A stretch of DNA of 64,000 nucleotides from Breoghania sp. (GTDB lineage Bacteria; Pseudomonadota; Alphaproteobacteria; Rhizobiales; Stappiaceae), in the NCBI RefSeq assembly GCF_963674635.1, contig NZ_OY771475.1, forward strand, positions 1,054,001 through 1,118,000. Direction: 5' to 3'. Positions 17,587-26,172 of the stretch are shown piece after piece. Under the pieces are notes generated by a model that was given only the letters and a program-made list of their open reading frames with translations, searched no databases and had not been told where the DNA came from. The number at the start of each line of letters is the position of its first letter. Position 1 is the stretch's first letter. Both the position numbers and the translations under genes were made by a program.

Positions 17587-18397
17587 TGCGGCCTCCTTTC
17601 AGGGACGTGGTGCGTTCAAGGATCCAGTCGGCAACGAGATTGACCGAAATGGCCAGGGCCGCGATGGCAACGGCGGGTAGGAGAGCTGCGGGAATGCCGT
17701 AGACGATCCCGTCCTTGTTTTCCTTCACGATGCCGCCCCAGTCGGCAGCGGGCGGCTGGATGCCCAGGCCGAGGAAGGAGAGCGTGGAGATGAAAAGCAC
17801 GACGAAGATGAAGCGCATTCCCATTTCCGCAATCAGCGGCGAAAGTGCGTTGGGCAGGATTTCGCGGAAGATCACCCAGCGAAGCCCCTCCCCGCGCAGT
17901 TTCGCGGCTTCCACGAAGTCCATGACCGCGAGGTCCACGGCGACGGCCCGCGACAGGCGGTACATGCGGGTGGATTCCAGAAGGCCGATCACGACGATCA
18001 GCACCGGGATCGTCACGGGCATGACCGACAGCACCACCAGTGCGAAGATCAGCGAGGGGATAGACATCATCAGATCGACAAGGCGCGACAGGAGATGATC
18101 GACCCAGCCGCCGACGACGGCAGCGAGAAGACCGAGCGCCGTACCGACGGCGAAGGCGAGCATTGTGGCCACGAGCGCAACGAAGATCGTGGTGCGTCCG
18201 CCGTAGATGAGCCGCGAAAGCAGGTCGCGGCCGATATTGTCGGTGCCAAGCCAGTAGGAAGCGGAGGCGGGCTCCCACACGTCGCCAACGACTTCACTCA
18301 CCCCATAGGGCGCAATAACCGGGGCCAGCAAAGCGACGGCGAAGAAGGTCGCGGTGACCGTGAGACCGAGCAAGGATGGCAAAGGGATTTTTTTCAT
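17579..18397 (-). CDS. Dpp/Opp-type ABC transporter permease (DppC type)
   Basis: 272 residues with about six membrane helices. The Opp/Dpp C-subunit marks are the conserved WLGTDNIGRDLLSRLIYGGR after the first helix and the EAA-like loop DFVEAAKLRGEGLRWVIFRE followed by ILPN. The ATG at 18397 overlaps the stop of the DppB-like gene (ATGA) and has GAGG upstream. It forms the membrane channel together with the DppB-like subunit. Confidence 0.92.
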   Translation of the reverse strand: MKKIPLPSLLGLTVTATFFAVALLAPVIAPYGVSEVVGDVWEPASASYWLGTDNIGRDLLSRLIYGGRTTIFVALVATMLAFAVGTALGLLAAVVGGWVDHLLSRLVDLMMSIPSLIFALVVLSVMPVTIPVLIVVIGLLESTRMYRLSRAVAVDLAVMDFVEAAKLRGEGLRWVIFREILPNALSPLIAEMGMRFIFVVLFISTLSFLGLGIQPPAADWGGIVKENKDGIVYGIPAALLPAVAIAALAISVNLVADWILERTTSLKGGRNG

Positions 18398-19353
18398 TTG
18401 GGATGCCTCAACCTCGGGTTCGCCAGGATGGAGCACACGTCAGCCAGCATGTTCAGGAAGATGTAGACACCGGCGAAGATGATCCCGCAGGCCTGAACCA
18501 CCGGCACGTCACGCTTGGAGACGTGATCGACCAGATACTGCCCCATGCCGGGATAGACGAAGACGACCTCCACCACGACCACGCCGACGATCAGGTAGGC
18601 CATGTTCAGCATGACCACGTTGACGATGGGCGCGACCGCATTGGGCATGGCGTGCCGCCAGATGATTTTCAGACGACCCAGCCCGTTGAGTTCCGCGGTT
18701 TCGATATAGGCCGACTGCATGACGTTCAGCAGTGCGGCGCGGGTCATGCGCATCATGTGCGCCAGAACGACCAGAACCAGAACCGCCACCGGCAGTGCGA
18801 TGGCATGCAACCTGTCGAGCAATGACATGTGCGGGTTGATCATCGCCACCGAAGGCGCAAGGCCGAATTTCACCGCGAAATAGAAGACGAGGATGTAACT
18901 CAGCATGAACTCCGGCACCGAGATCGAGGCAAGCGTGACGGCTGAGATCAGCTTGTCGGGCCAGCGGTTGCGATAAAGCACCGAAATCAGCCCGAGCGAG
19001 ATCGCAAGCGGCACCGAAATGGCCGCCGCAACGCCCGCCATCAGCAACGTGTTGGAGAGCCTTCGTCCGATCGCGGCAGCGATATCCTGGCCGTTGGTGA
19101 GGGAGGTCCCCAGATCGCCATGCAGCAGGTTGATCAACCAGGAGAGATAGCGCTGGTAAATCGGCGTGTTGAGCCCAAGCTCCGCACGCAGATTGGCGAG
19201 CGCTTCCGGTGTCGCCGATTGACCGAGGATCGCCTGTGCCACGTCGCCGGGCAGCATCTGCGTTCCGGCGAAGATCAGGAGGGATGAAAGAAGTATCAGG
19301 AAGAGGCCCAGCAGGATCCGCTGGGCCAACAATTTTCCTATTGCGGGGCTCAT
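18394..19353 (-). CDS. Dpp/Opp-type ABC transporter permease (DppB type)
   Basis: 319 residues. DppB-type features are the N-terminal helix, MLPGDVAQAILGQSATPEAL, LRAELGLNTPIYQRYLSWL, GDLGTSL, and a C-terminal EAA loop in YIETAELNGLGRLKIIWRHA. It begins nine bases after the stop of the binding-protein gene. There are about six membrane helices. The channel partner is the DppC-like protein encoded at 17579. Confidence 0.92.
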   Translation of the reverse strand: MSPAIGKLLAQRILLGLFLILLSSLLIFAGTQMLPGDVAQAILGQSATPEALANLRAELGLNTPIYQRYLSWLINLLHGDLGTSLTNGQDIAAAIGRRLSNTLLMAGVAAAISVPLAISLGLISVLYRNRWPDKLISAVTLASISVPEFMLSYILVFYFAVKFGLAPSVAMINPHMSLLDRLHAIALPVAVLVLVVLAHMMRMTRAALLNVMQSAYIETAELNGLGRLKIIWRHAMPNAVAPIVNVVMLNMAYLIVGVVVVEVVFVYPGMGQYLVDHVSKRDVPVVQACGIIFAGVYIFLNMLADVCSILANPRLRHPK

Positions 19354-19362
19354 GTGCTGTCC

Positions 19363-20949
19363 TCAGGCGAACCAGCACTTGGTCGTGACGAGACCGTTCA
19401 TGAGCTGGAACACACCGTTCTTCTCCCAGCCCTGGACCTTGTCCGAAACGCCTTCGATGAAGTCGTTGAACATCGGCGCGATCAGGCCGCCCTCGTCGCG
19501 CACAAGCATCCCCATTTCCGAGTAGAGCGCCTTGCGCTTGGCCGTGTCCAACTCCCCCTTGGCTTCGCCAAGCAGCTTGTCGAACTTCTCGTTCTTGAAA
19601 CGCGTGTCGTTCCAGTCGGCAGTAGACAGATAGGCCGTGGAGTACATCTGGTCCTGAACGGGACGGCCATCCCAGTAGGACGCGCAGAAGGGCCTCTTGT
19701 TCCATACATCCGACCAATACCCGTCATCGGGAACGCGTTTCAGCTCCAGCGGGATACCGGCGGCCTTGGCGCTTTGCTGGAAAAGCTGGGCTGCATCGAC
19801 TGCGCCCGGGAACGCTGCGTCCGCGACTTCCAGCACGATCGGGCTGCCGTCGTGGCCGGAGCTCTTGTAGAGGCTTGCCGCCTTTTCCGGGTCATAATGG
19901 CGCTGCGGGATGCTCTCATCGAACAGCGGATAGGTGCCGTTGACCGGCATATCATTGCCGACAGAGCCATAGCCGCGCAGGATCTTCTCCACCATCTCCT
20001 CGCGGTTGATGGCGTATTTCAGGGCGTTGCGAAGGTCGCGCGAATTGAAGGGCGCGGTGTCGCAATGCATGATGAAGACATAGTGGCCACGGCCCGAAAC
20101 GTTCTTGACCGAAATGCCGGGAACGCGTCCCAGAAGCCCCGCGACCTTCGGAGCGACGCGGTTCACGACATGAACCTGCCCGGACTGGAGAGCGGAATTA
20201 CGGGCGGTGTCATCGTTGATGACAGCCATTTCAACGGACTCAAAGTGCCCCCGCTCGCTGTCCCAGTAGTTCGGATTGCGCTCGAAGGTGTAGCGAACGC
20301 CCGCTTCATGCTCCACGAGCTTGTAGGCGCCGGTGCCGATGGCGGCATTCGGGTTCTCGCGACCGCCACCCGGCTGGATCATCAGGTGGAAATCCGACAT
20401 CAGATAGGGCAGATCTGCGTTCGGGGCCTTGAGGTCCACCACGACATTGTCGCCGTCCACGCTGATCTTCTCGATGCCGCGCATCACGCCGAGCGCGCCG
20501 GACTTTGAGTTTTCGTCGGAATGTCGCAGCAGCGTCTCGCTGACATCCTCGGCAGTCAGGGTCTTGCCGTCGTGGAACTCCACGCCCTTGCGGATCTTGA
20601 AGGTCCAGGTCTTCGCGTCCGGGGAGCTGTCATAGGATTCCGCAAGACGCGGCGAGAGCGTCCCGTCCGGGTTCACTTCGAGCAGGGCTTCGGCCCAGGC
20701 GCGCTGAACCATGAAGGTCACGGTGTTCGCGGCAATGGCCGGGTCGAGGCTGTCCGTGCTCTGACCGGCGGCGAGACCGAGTTTCAGCAGGCCTCCCTTG
20801 ACCGGCCCCGCGGCCATAACGGCCTGACCGAGCATGGAATTCGCCGCAATGGCGCCGACGCCCAGGGCAGATGTGCGGCCAAGAAATTCGCGACGCGACA
20901 TGCCGCCTGCGGCTGTCAACCTGGTCAAATATTTGATGTAATCGCTCAT
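19363..20949 (-). CDS. Dpp/Opp-type substrate-binding protein with Tat-like signal
   Basis: 528-residue family 5 solute-binding protein. The N terminus carries SRREFLGR, a twin-arginine motif, then a hydrophobic stretch, so export may use the Tat pathway. Family 5 blocks are clear: AESYDSSPDAKTWTFKIRKG, VEFHDGKTLTAEDV and ALKYAINREEMVEKIL. The ATG at 20949 precedes the signal; an in-frame start at 21003 lacks support. It follows the carnitine dehydrogenase gene after 118 bases and precedes the permeases. Carnitine, acylcarnitine or another betaine is the ligand I infer from the operon. Confidence 0.9.
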   Translation of the reverse strand: MSDYIKYLTRLTAAGGMSRREFLGRTSALGVGAIAANSMLGQAVMAAGPVKGGLLKLGLAAGQSTDSLDPAIAANTVTFMVQRAWAEALLEVNPDGTLSPRLAESYDSSPDAKTWTFKIRKGVEFHDGKTLTAEDVSETLLRHSDENSKSGALGVMRGIEKISVDGDNVVVDLKAPNADLPYLMSDFHLMIQPGGGRENPNAAIGTGAYKLVEHEAGVRYTFERNPNYWDSERGHFESVEMAVINDDTARNSALQSGQVHVVNRVAPKVAGLLGRVPGISVKNVSGRGHYVFIMHCDTAPFNSRDLRNALKYAINREEMVEKILRGYGSVGNDMPVNGTYPLFDESIPQRHYDPEKAASLYKSSGHDGSPIVLEVADAAFPGAVDAAQLFQQSAKAAGIPLELKRVPDDGYWSDVWNKRPFCASYWDGRPVQDQMYSTAYLSTADWNDTRFKNEKFDKLLGEAKGELDTAKRKALYSEMGMLVRDEGGLIAPMFNDFIEGVSDKVQGWEKNGVFQLMNGLVTTKCWFA

Positions 20950-21067
20950 GGTGATCTGTCCGTTTCGTTCTCTGGTGCGCTTCGTAATCGAGGTGGCTCG
21001 CAAGCCTCAAACCGAGCGGCATCTTTCTGGATGGACGAGCCTCATCCGGATTTCCGGGCAATGTCGG

Positions 21068-22537
21068 TCAGGCGGTCGTAGGTGCCTCCTCCCGCCGCTT
21101 GTTGGGTTCACCGACAAACCGCCCTGCTCCCGACTTTTCATGATTTTTGTGCGCCGCCGCATAGGCTGCCAGCCGTTGGGCGACTTCGGGCGCAGGCAGA
21201 CAGCTGGCGCGGGCTGTGAGGTCGGTGTGAAGCAGCAACGTCTCGACGGTTGCTGCGAGTGCGCCATCTCCGCGGAAAAGCCGGTGATAGAGGTGCAGCT
21301 TCTTGCCTTCGCCGTTCAGCACCTGGGTCGTTGCTGTCAGCATGTCGCCCCCATGCACCTCGTCGAGGTAGCGAACGTGGCTTTCCACGGTGAAATAACT
21401 CAGGCCCCGCGCGATATAGGCTTCATCCGCACCGATCCGCTCCATGAACCCGTCGGTCGCCTTGGAGCCGGCCTCCAGATAGAAGGTCTCGTTCATGTGG
21501 CCGTTATAGTCGGTCCATGACGGCGGAACCTGACGTCGCAACGTGACTGGCAGGCCATCGCGTTCACCATCAACGACAAGCGACGTCTCATGCGCGGCGA
21601 TGACATTGCCCGCCGCAGCCTTGTTGACCCGAAGCGCCCGCAGAATGCCGACGAGGTTGTCGTCGCGCTGGCGTTCCAGTTCGCGAATGGAATAGCCGCC
21701 GGACTGGGTGTCCGACTGGGCGGAGATCAGCTCCACCAGTTCATCGTTGTATTCCGGCACGTCCATCAGCTTGGTCCAGGGCCATTTCAGCGCCGGGCCG
21801 AACTGGGCCAGAAAGTGCTTCATGCCCGCTTCGCCGCCTGCGATGCGGTAGGTCTCGAAGATGCCCATCTGGGCAAAGCGCAGGCCAAGCCCCATGCGGA
21901 TCGCTTCGTCGATATCGCGCGTTGTGGCGACCCCGTCCTTCACGAGCCATAAGCTCTCGCGCCAGACAGCCTCCAGAAGGCGATCCGCGATATGGGCGTC
22001 GATTTCCTTTTCCACGATGAGCGGATACATGCCGATGGACCGCAAGATCCGGGATGCGCGCTCGCAAGCGGCCTTGTCGCCGACCAGTTCCACCAGAGGC
22101 AGCAGGTAAACCGGATTGAACGGATGCGCGACGATGGCCTTGGTTCCGCGATCGTTCAGTTCCGACGGTTTGAAACCAGAGGTCGAGGACCCGACAATGG
22201 CATCCGGCCTTGCAGCGGTGGCAATCGCGGCATGGACGACCTGTTTCAAGGGCAAACGTTCCGGCACGCTCTCCTGGATCCAGCATGCCTGCTTCAACGC
22301 GTCTTCGAGCGTTTCGCAAAAGGTTAGTTTGCCTTCTTCCGGCAGAGCACGATCATAAATCGCGGGCAGCGTGCGACGGGCATTCGCGATGACTTCGCCA
22401 ATCTGACGACGGCTTTCCGGCGCGGGATCGAAAATCCGCACGTCCCAGCCGTTCAACAGGAACCGCGCAGCCCATCCCCCACCGATCACACCACCGCCAA
22501 CAATCGCGGCGACTTTGGCATTTGCACCCGTGGTCAT
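21068..22537 (-). CDS. Carnitine 3-dehydrogenase/betainyl-CoA thioesterase fusion
   Basis: 489 residues in two parts. Residues 1 to about 310 are a 3-hydroxyacyl-CoA-dehydrogenase-like carnitine dehydrogenase, with the NAD loop VGGGVIGGGWAARF and a C-terminal helical domain. From about 320 onward there is a hot-dog thioesterase domain marked by WTDYNGHMNETFYL and VRYLDEVHGGDML. The first part oxidises L-carnitine to dehydrocarnitine; the second should release betaine from betainyl-CoA made by BKACE. Two starts are possible: 22537 has GGAGG five bases upstream, and 22549 forms TGATG with the BKACE stop. I prefer 22537. This fusion is known in carnitine-degrading proteobacteria. Confidence 0.9.
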   Translation of the reverse strand: MTTGANAKVAAIVGGGVIGGGWAARFLLNGWDVRIFDPAPESRRQIGEVIANARRTLPAIYDRALPEEGKLTFCETLEDALKQACWIQESVPERLPLKQVVHAAIATAARPDAIVGSSTSGFKPSELNDRGTKAIVAHPFNPVYLLPLVELVGDKAACERASRILRSIGMYPLIVEKEIDAHIADRLLEAVWRESLWLVKDGVATTRDIDEAIRMGLGLRFAQMGIFETYRIAGGEAGMKHFLAQFGPALKWPWTKLMDVPEYNDELVELISAQSDTQSGGYSIRELERQRDDNLVGILRALRVNKAAAGNVIAAHETSLVVDGERDGLPVTLRRQVPPSWTDYNGHMNETFYLEAGSKATDGFMERIGADEAYIARGLSYFTVESHVRYLDEVHGGDMLTATTQVLNGEGKKLHLYHRLFRGDGALAATVETLLLHTDLTARASCLPAPEVAQRLAAYAAAHKNHEKSGAGRFVGEPNKRREEAPTTA

Positions 22538-22548
22538 TGCGGCCTCCA

Positions 22549-23457
22549 TCAGCTTGCGCTCCCCGGCGCGCGCTTCACGAGGCCGAGTTTCTCTCGGACC
22601 TCCTGCGGACCAACGATCCGGCAGCCCATGTTTTCAGCAATCGTCACAGCACTTTCCACCAGCTGCGCGTTTGTTGCGAGTACGCCCTTCTTCAGGTGGA
22701 GATTGTCCTCAAGTCCGACGCGAACATTGCCCCCGGCAAGGATCGCAGCCGCCGCATAAGGCAACTGATCACGGCCAAGAGAGAATGCAGACCAGTGCCA
22801 GTCCTGCGGCACGTTGTTGACCATCGCCATGAATGTGTTGAGATCGTTCGGCGCGCCCCACGGAACGCCCATGCAGAGCTGCACGAGCGCCTGCTGGTCC
22901 AGCGTCCCTTCCCTCACCAGCTCCTTGGCGAACCAGAGATGGCCCGTGTCGAACGCCTCGATTTCGGGCTTCACACCGAGTGACGTCATCATCGATCCCA
23001 TGGCGCGCAACATGCCGGGTGTGTTGACCATCACGTAGTCCGCCTCGGCGAAATTCATCGAGCCGCAATCGAGTGTGGCGATCTCCGGCAGACATTCAGC
23101 GATGTGAACCATGCGTTCGCTGGCACCGATCATGTCGGTCCCCGCCTCGTTGACGGGAAAGGGTGCTTCGCAGGGCCCAAAGGTGATGTCGCCCCCCATA
23201 CCGGCGGTGAGGTTGAGAACGACATCGATCTCCGCATCGCGAATACGGTCTGTCACTTCACGGTAAAGTGCGGGGAGACGCGCCGGAGCCCCGGTTTCGG
23301 GATCGCGCACATGACAATGGACAATCGCCGCGCCCGCTTTTGCCGCATCGATGGCGCTGTTCGCGATTTCCCTGGGGCTGCGGGGCACGTGGGGGGAGCG
23401 ATCCTGTGTGCTGCCAGATCCCGTTACGGCGCAAGTGATGAAGACTTCGCGATTCAT
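22549..23457 (-). CDS. BKACE-family beta-keto acid cleavage enzyme (DUF849), likely dehydrocarnitine cleavage
   Basis: 302-residue zinc-dependent TIM-barrel enzyme of the BKACE (former DUF849) family. Visible are the N-terminal REVFITCAVTGSGS, the metal-binding HCHVRDPETG, and LNLTAGMGGD. Family members react a beta-keto acid with acetyl-CoA to give acetoacetate and a new CoA ester. Next to a carnitine dehydrogenase/thioesterase the expected substrate is 3-dehydrocarnitine, giving betainyl-CoA. The start is taken at the ATG at 23457 (MNREVF), as in most relatives; the ATG at 23469 would add four residues. It heads the minus-strand operon that runs to 14088. Confidence 0.88.
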   Translation of the reverse strand: MNREVFITCAVTGSGSTQDRSPHVPRSPREIANSAIDAAKAGAAIVHCHVRDPETGAPARLPALYREVTDRIRDAEIDVVLNLTAGMGGDITFGPCEAPFPVNEAGTDMIGASERMVHIAECLPEIATLDCGSMNFAEADYVMVNTPGMLRAMGSMMTSLGVKPEIEAFDTGHLWFAKELVREGTLDQQALVQLCMGVPWGAPNDLNTFMAMVNNVPQDWHWSAFSLGRDQLPYAAAAILAGGNVRVGLEDNLHLKKGVLATNAQLVESAVTIAENMGCRIVGPQEVREKLGLVKRAPGSAS

Positions 23458-24107
23458 TGTTATTGGCATGTATCGTCCGCTTGTGGTCCACAGCCTCCGC
23501 ATCGTTCGATGGCGGCTGCCATGGTTTCGTTTTCCGTATCCCGCCACATCCCATTTTCGGGATACGCCTCGGGCTCACTTTTTCATTCGCAAAGGCTTGC
23601 GGATACGCTTGCGCACAGCAGGCCATAGCCCGGCGACTGGGCGCACATGTCCTGTCCCTGCGGAACGCCCCGCATGGCCCGGTACACACGTCCGCAAAAC
23701 CCGAACACGGGGCCTTGCGCTTTTTCGTTCAGATCGTTGCAATGCAATGGCGCCAGACACCGGATGCAGAGCAGGACCGTTCGCAGTTAGGCGCCGCGAA
23801 GCGCGTTCATGCTGGTATTAACGGCCGGACCACTCGGCGTGTGCGCGCGTCATAAACCCGAGAATGCGCGATACGATCAGCGCGCAGGTTCATGGGCGGA
23901 TCCGTTGCCGGGGTCTTTGCGCGCGCCGCAGGCGGCGAAACCCTCGTCAGGGCCGACATGGCATCGGATCGTCCAACCGACCCATCAAGCGACCGGGGGG
24001 AGCCGCATAGGGGTCAAAACGAATTGACATGGAGATAATAGGCTGGTGGCCTCGCTATCTATTGTCCTATATTGCCAATTATTTGTCTTCTTTGGACACA
24101 TTACGGC
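23458..24107. promoter_or_regulatory. 650-base divergent control region of carnitine operon and regulator
   Basis: No convincing gene lies here; the short frames on both strands lack ribosome sites and family patterns. It separates the BKACE gene from the divergent GlxA/AraC-like regulator. The left part holds a perfect dyad (see 23535-23566). The right end (24020-24107) is AT-rich next to the regulator start and contains TTGACA at 24024, but I see no matching -10 box at standard spacing. Confidence 0.6.
23535..23607. promoter_or_regulatory. Dyad CGTATCCC-N16-GGGATACG plus a third half-site
   Basis: Perfect 8-bp arms lie at 23535-23542 and 23559-23566, about 80-110 bases upstream of the BKACE start. 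A further GGATACG lies at 23601-23607 in the same orientation as the right arm. The layout fits binding of a dimeric activator such as the neighbouring GlxA/AraC-family regulator. Confidence 0.55.
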
Positions 24108-25076
24108 ATGAAAGTCACATTTCTGCTCTTCGAGGGCTTCTCAAACCTCGTTCTCTCCTGCCTGCTTGAACCGATAAGAATGCTGCGCGAGCTCTATCAG
24201 GACGAGATCGAATGGCGGGTCGTGACGCCCACGGATGGCCCTGTTCCCAGTTCCTCAAATCTGCATCTCACCCCGAATGCGCGGATTGAAGACATTGAGG
24301 CCTCCGACCTTCTGGTCGTGATCTCAAGCAATGGCTATCGCCAACATCCGACGCCGGAAAACCAGAGACTGGTCATGCAGCTCGTGCGCCAGTCGCAGAT
24401 CGTGGTGGGGGCGGATGCAGGCGTCTGGCTTCTGGCCTCGACCGGCCTGCTCGATGAACTGACGGTCACCATGCATTGGGCGATCATGTCGGAATTCGCC
24501 GAGACCTATCCTCACATTCAGGTCACCCAGGAAAAAAATGTCATGGAGGGGAAATTCTGGAGCTGTGGCGGAGCCTCCACCGCGCTGGATCTGAGCCTGG
24601 CATTCATCAAGGAGCGGTTCGGACCGGCGAAGGCCTACATGGCATCATCGATGTTCACATCGGACGGGACACTTCAAAGGCAGGAAGAGCGGACGCCCAC
24701 AGCCTTGCACACGCTCCGCAAGGGCCGCGTGGAGCCGGTCATTTCCATCATGGCGGAAACGATCGAACATCCGCTATCGCTTCCCGCATTGGCCGAACGG
24801 GCACACATCTCGCCACGCTCGCTCAACAGGCTGTTTCGCGCCGAGCTCGGCATGTCACCAGGCCAGTACTACCAGCAGCTCCGGCTATCCAATGCGCGCG
24901 AGCTGTCTGAAAATACCGATCTGGACCTTCGGGAAATCGCATTTCGTTGTGGTTACGCGGATGCGGCCTCGCTGACCAAAGCCTTCCGAAGGGTCTTCGG
25001 CCAGCCGATCCGCCAATATCAGAAAACCATCCACCCCGCGAACACCCGACCGCTTTTCGAGGGGTCGGAGAACTAG
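24108..25076 (+). CDS. GlxA-family AraC-type regulator (carnitine regulator CdhR-like)
   Basis: 322 residues. The N-terminal half is a DJ-1/GATase1-like sensor (VTFLLFEGFSNLVL, LLVVISSNG, GADAGVWLLASTGLLD). The C-terminal half has two AraC helix-turn-helix units: LPALAERAHISPRSLNRLF and LREIAFRCGYADAASLTKAF. The ATG at 24108 fits the domain start; the frame is open from 24072. It is divergent from the BKACE-carnitine dehydrogenase operon, the arrangement seen for CdhR, which activates carnitine catabolism genes in pseudomonads. By analogy it should sense carnitine or an intermediate and act at the dyad in the control region. Confidence 0.9.
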   Translation: MKVTFLLFEGFSNLVLSCLLEPIRMLRELYQDEIEWRVVTPTDGPVPSSSNLHLTPNARIEDIEASDLLVVISSNGYRQHPTPENQRLVMQLVRQSQIVVGADAGVWLLASTGLLDELTVTMHWAIMSEFAETYPHIQVTQEKNVMEGKFWSCGGASTALDLSLAFIKERFGPAKAYMASSMFTSDGTLQRQEERTPTALHTLRKGRVEPVISIMAETIEHPLSLPALAERAHISPRSLNRLFRAELGMSPGQYYQQLRLSNARELSENTDLDLREIAFRCGYADAASLTKAFRRVFGQPIRQYQKTIHPANTRPLFEGSEN

Positions 25077-25160
25077 GGGGCGGCCTCGCAAGCGGGATTG
25101 AAAAACCAACGAAGCGGCGAAGAGTGCATGGGAAACGGCCACGGCCGCCCTATTGCCCGC

Positions 25161-26036
25161 TCAGATGGCACGACGCAGCCGGTCGCAGATCACCGCAAAC
25201 TCTTCACGGGCCCGCGCACTGCGATGGCGGGCGCGGAGCCATCCATGGACGAGCCCCTGCCCGGTGCGGACTTCGACCTCCCTGCCAGCCATCCTCGCCT
25301 GATCACGATAGCGCAGGCAATCATCGTGGAGCGGATCGCATTCGGCAGGAAAAAGCCAGGTCGGGGGAAGCTCTGTCAGGTTGCCGCGCGAGGGATTGGC
25401 CGTCGGATCGTCCGTCGGGCCATGGCGGAGATCACCGTAGCTGAGACACTCCTCGCGGCTTAGCAAGGGCGCGTATGCGTGGGTCTCGTAGCTGCCGCCT
25501 TCCGGCTTGTAGCCGAGATCGGGATAGATCAGAACCTGCCCCAGCAAGGCAGGCGCTGACCACGTCCCCGCGATCGAGCCCATGATCATTGCGCCAGCGC
25601 TATCCCCGCAGAGGACGATGCGATGATTGCGGGCGAGTTCCCTCACAACCGCGAGCACATCGTCATAGGCGGCGGGATGGGGATGCTCCGGCACCAGTCG
25701 ATAGTCGACCGACACAACACGGGCAGCCGTTTCAGCGGCGATCTCGGCGCAGACATCGTCGTGGCTTTCCAGTCCGCCCAGAACGAATCCCCCGCCATGC
25801 GCATAGACAATGACGGTGTCGCTTGCCGGTCCATAGATGCGCACCGGGACGCCAGAGACAGTGCGATCGGCAATGGACAGCCCCTGCGGCCTGCCCGCGT
25901 GGAAATGAGCAGCCATGCGGTCGTAGACGGCACGTTGGGCAGACCAGTCACCGGGTTCCAGATCGTCGGGATAGAAGGATAGCGTTTCATCTATGAACGC
26001 GCGCATCTCGCCATCGAGTATCTCGTTGTAGTCCAC
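25161..26036 (-). CDS. Alpha/beta hydrolase of the HSL (BD-FAE/esterase) family
   Basis: 291 residues without a signal peptide, so cytosolic. The oxyanion motif HGGGFVLGG, the nucleophile elbow GDSAG, the acid in ECDPLHDDC and the histidine in QGLVHGWLR make a complete triad of the hormone-sensitive-lipase family. It converges with the carnitine regulator, 84 bases away. An ester hydrolase beside a carnitine regulon could release carnitine from acylcarnitines, but this is inference; many HSL-family enzymes act on other short esters. Confidence 0.88.
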   Translation of the reverse strand: MDYNEILDGEMRAFIDETLSFYPDDLEPGDWSAQRAVYDRMAAHFHAGRPQGLSIADRTVSGVPVRIYGPASDTVIVYAHGGGFVLGGLESHDDVCAEIAAETAARVVSVDYRLVPEHPHPAAYDDVLAVVRELARNHRIVLCGDSAGAMIMGSIAGTWSAPALLGQVLIYPDLGYKPEGGSYETHAYAPLLSREECLSYGDLRHGPTDDPTANPSRGNLTELPPTWLFPAECDPLHDDCLRYRDQARMAGREVEVRTGQGLVHGWLRARHRSARAREEFAVICDRLRRAI

Positions 26037-26172
26037 CGGTCAGATCTCCCGCATAGTCCCTTAATCAGCCGCGTCTTGATGCAGGCGAACCGAGATCATT
26101 GCAAGCGATGGGCTCGCGGGGCGCGCCCCGAGATGGCGACTGCCGCAGGAAGCAGCACTCGTGAGCGCGCCA

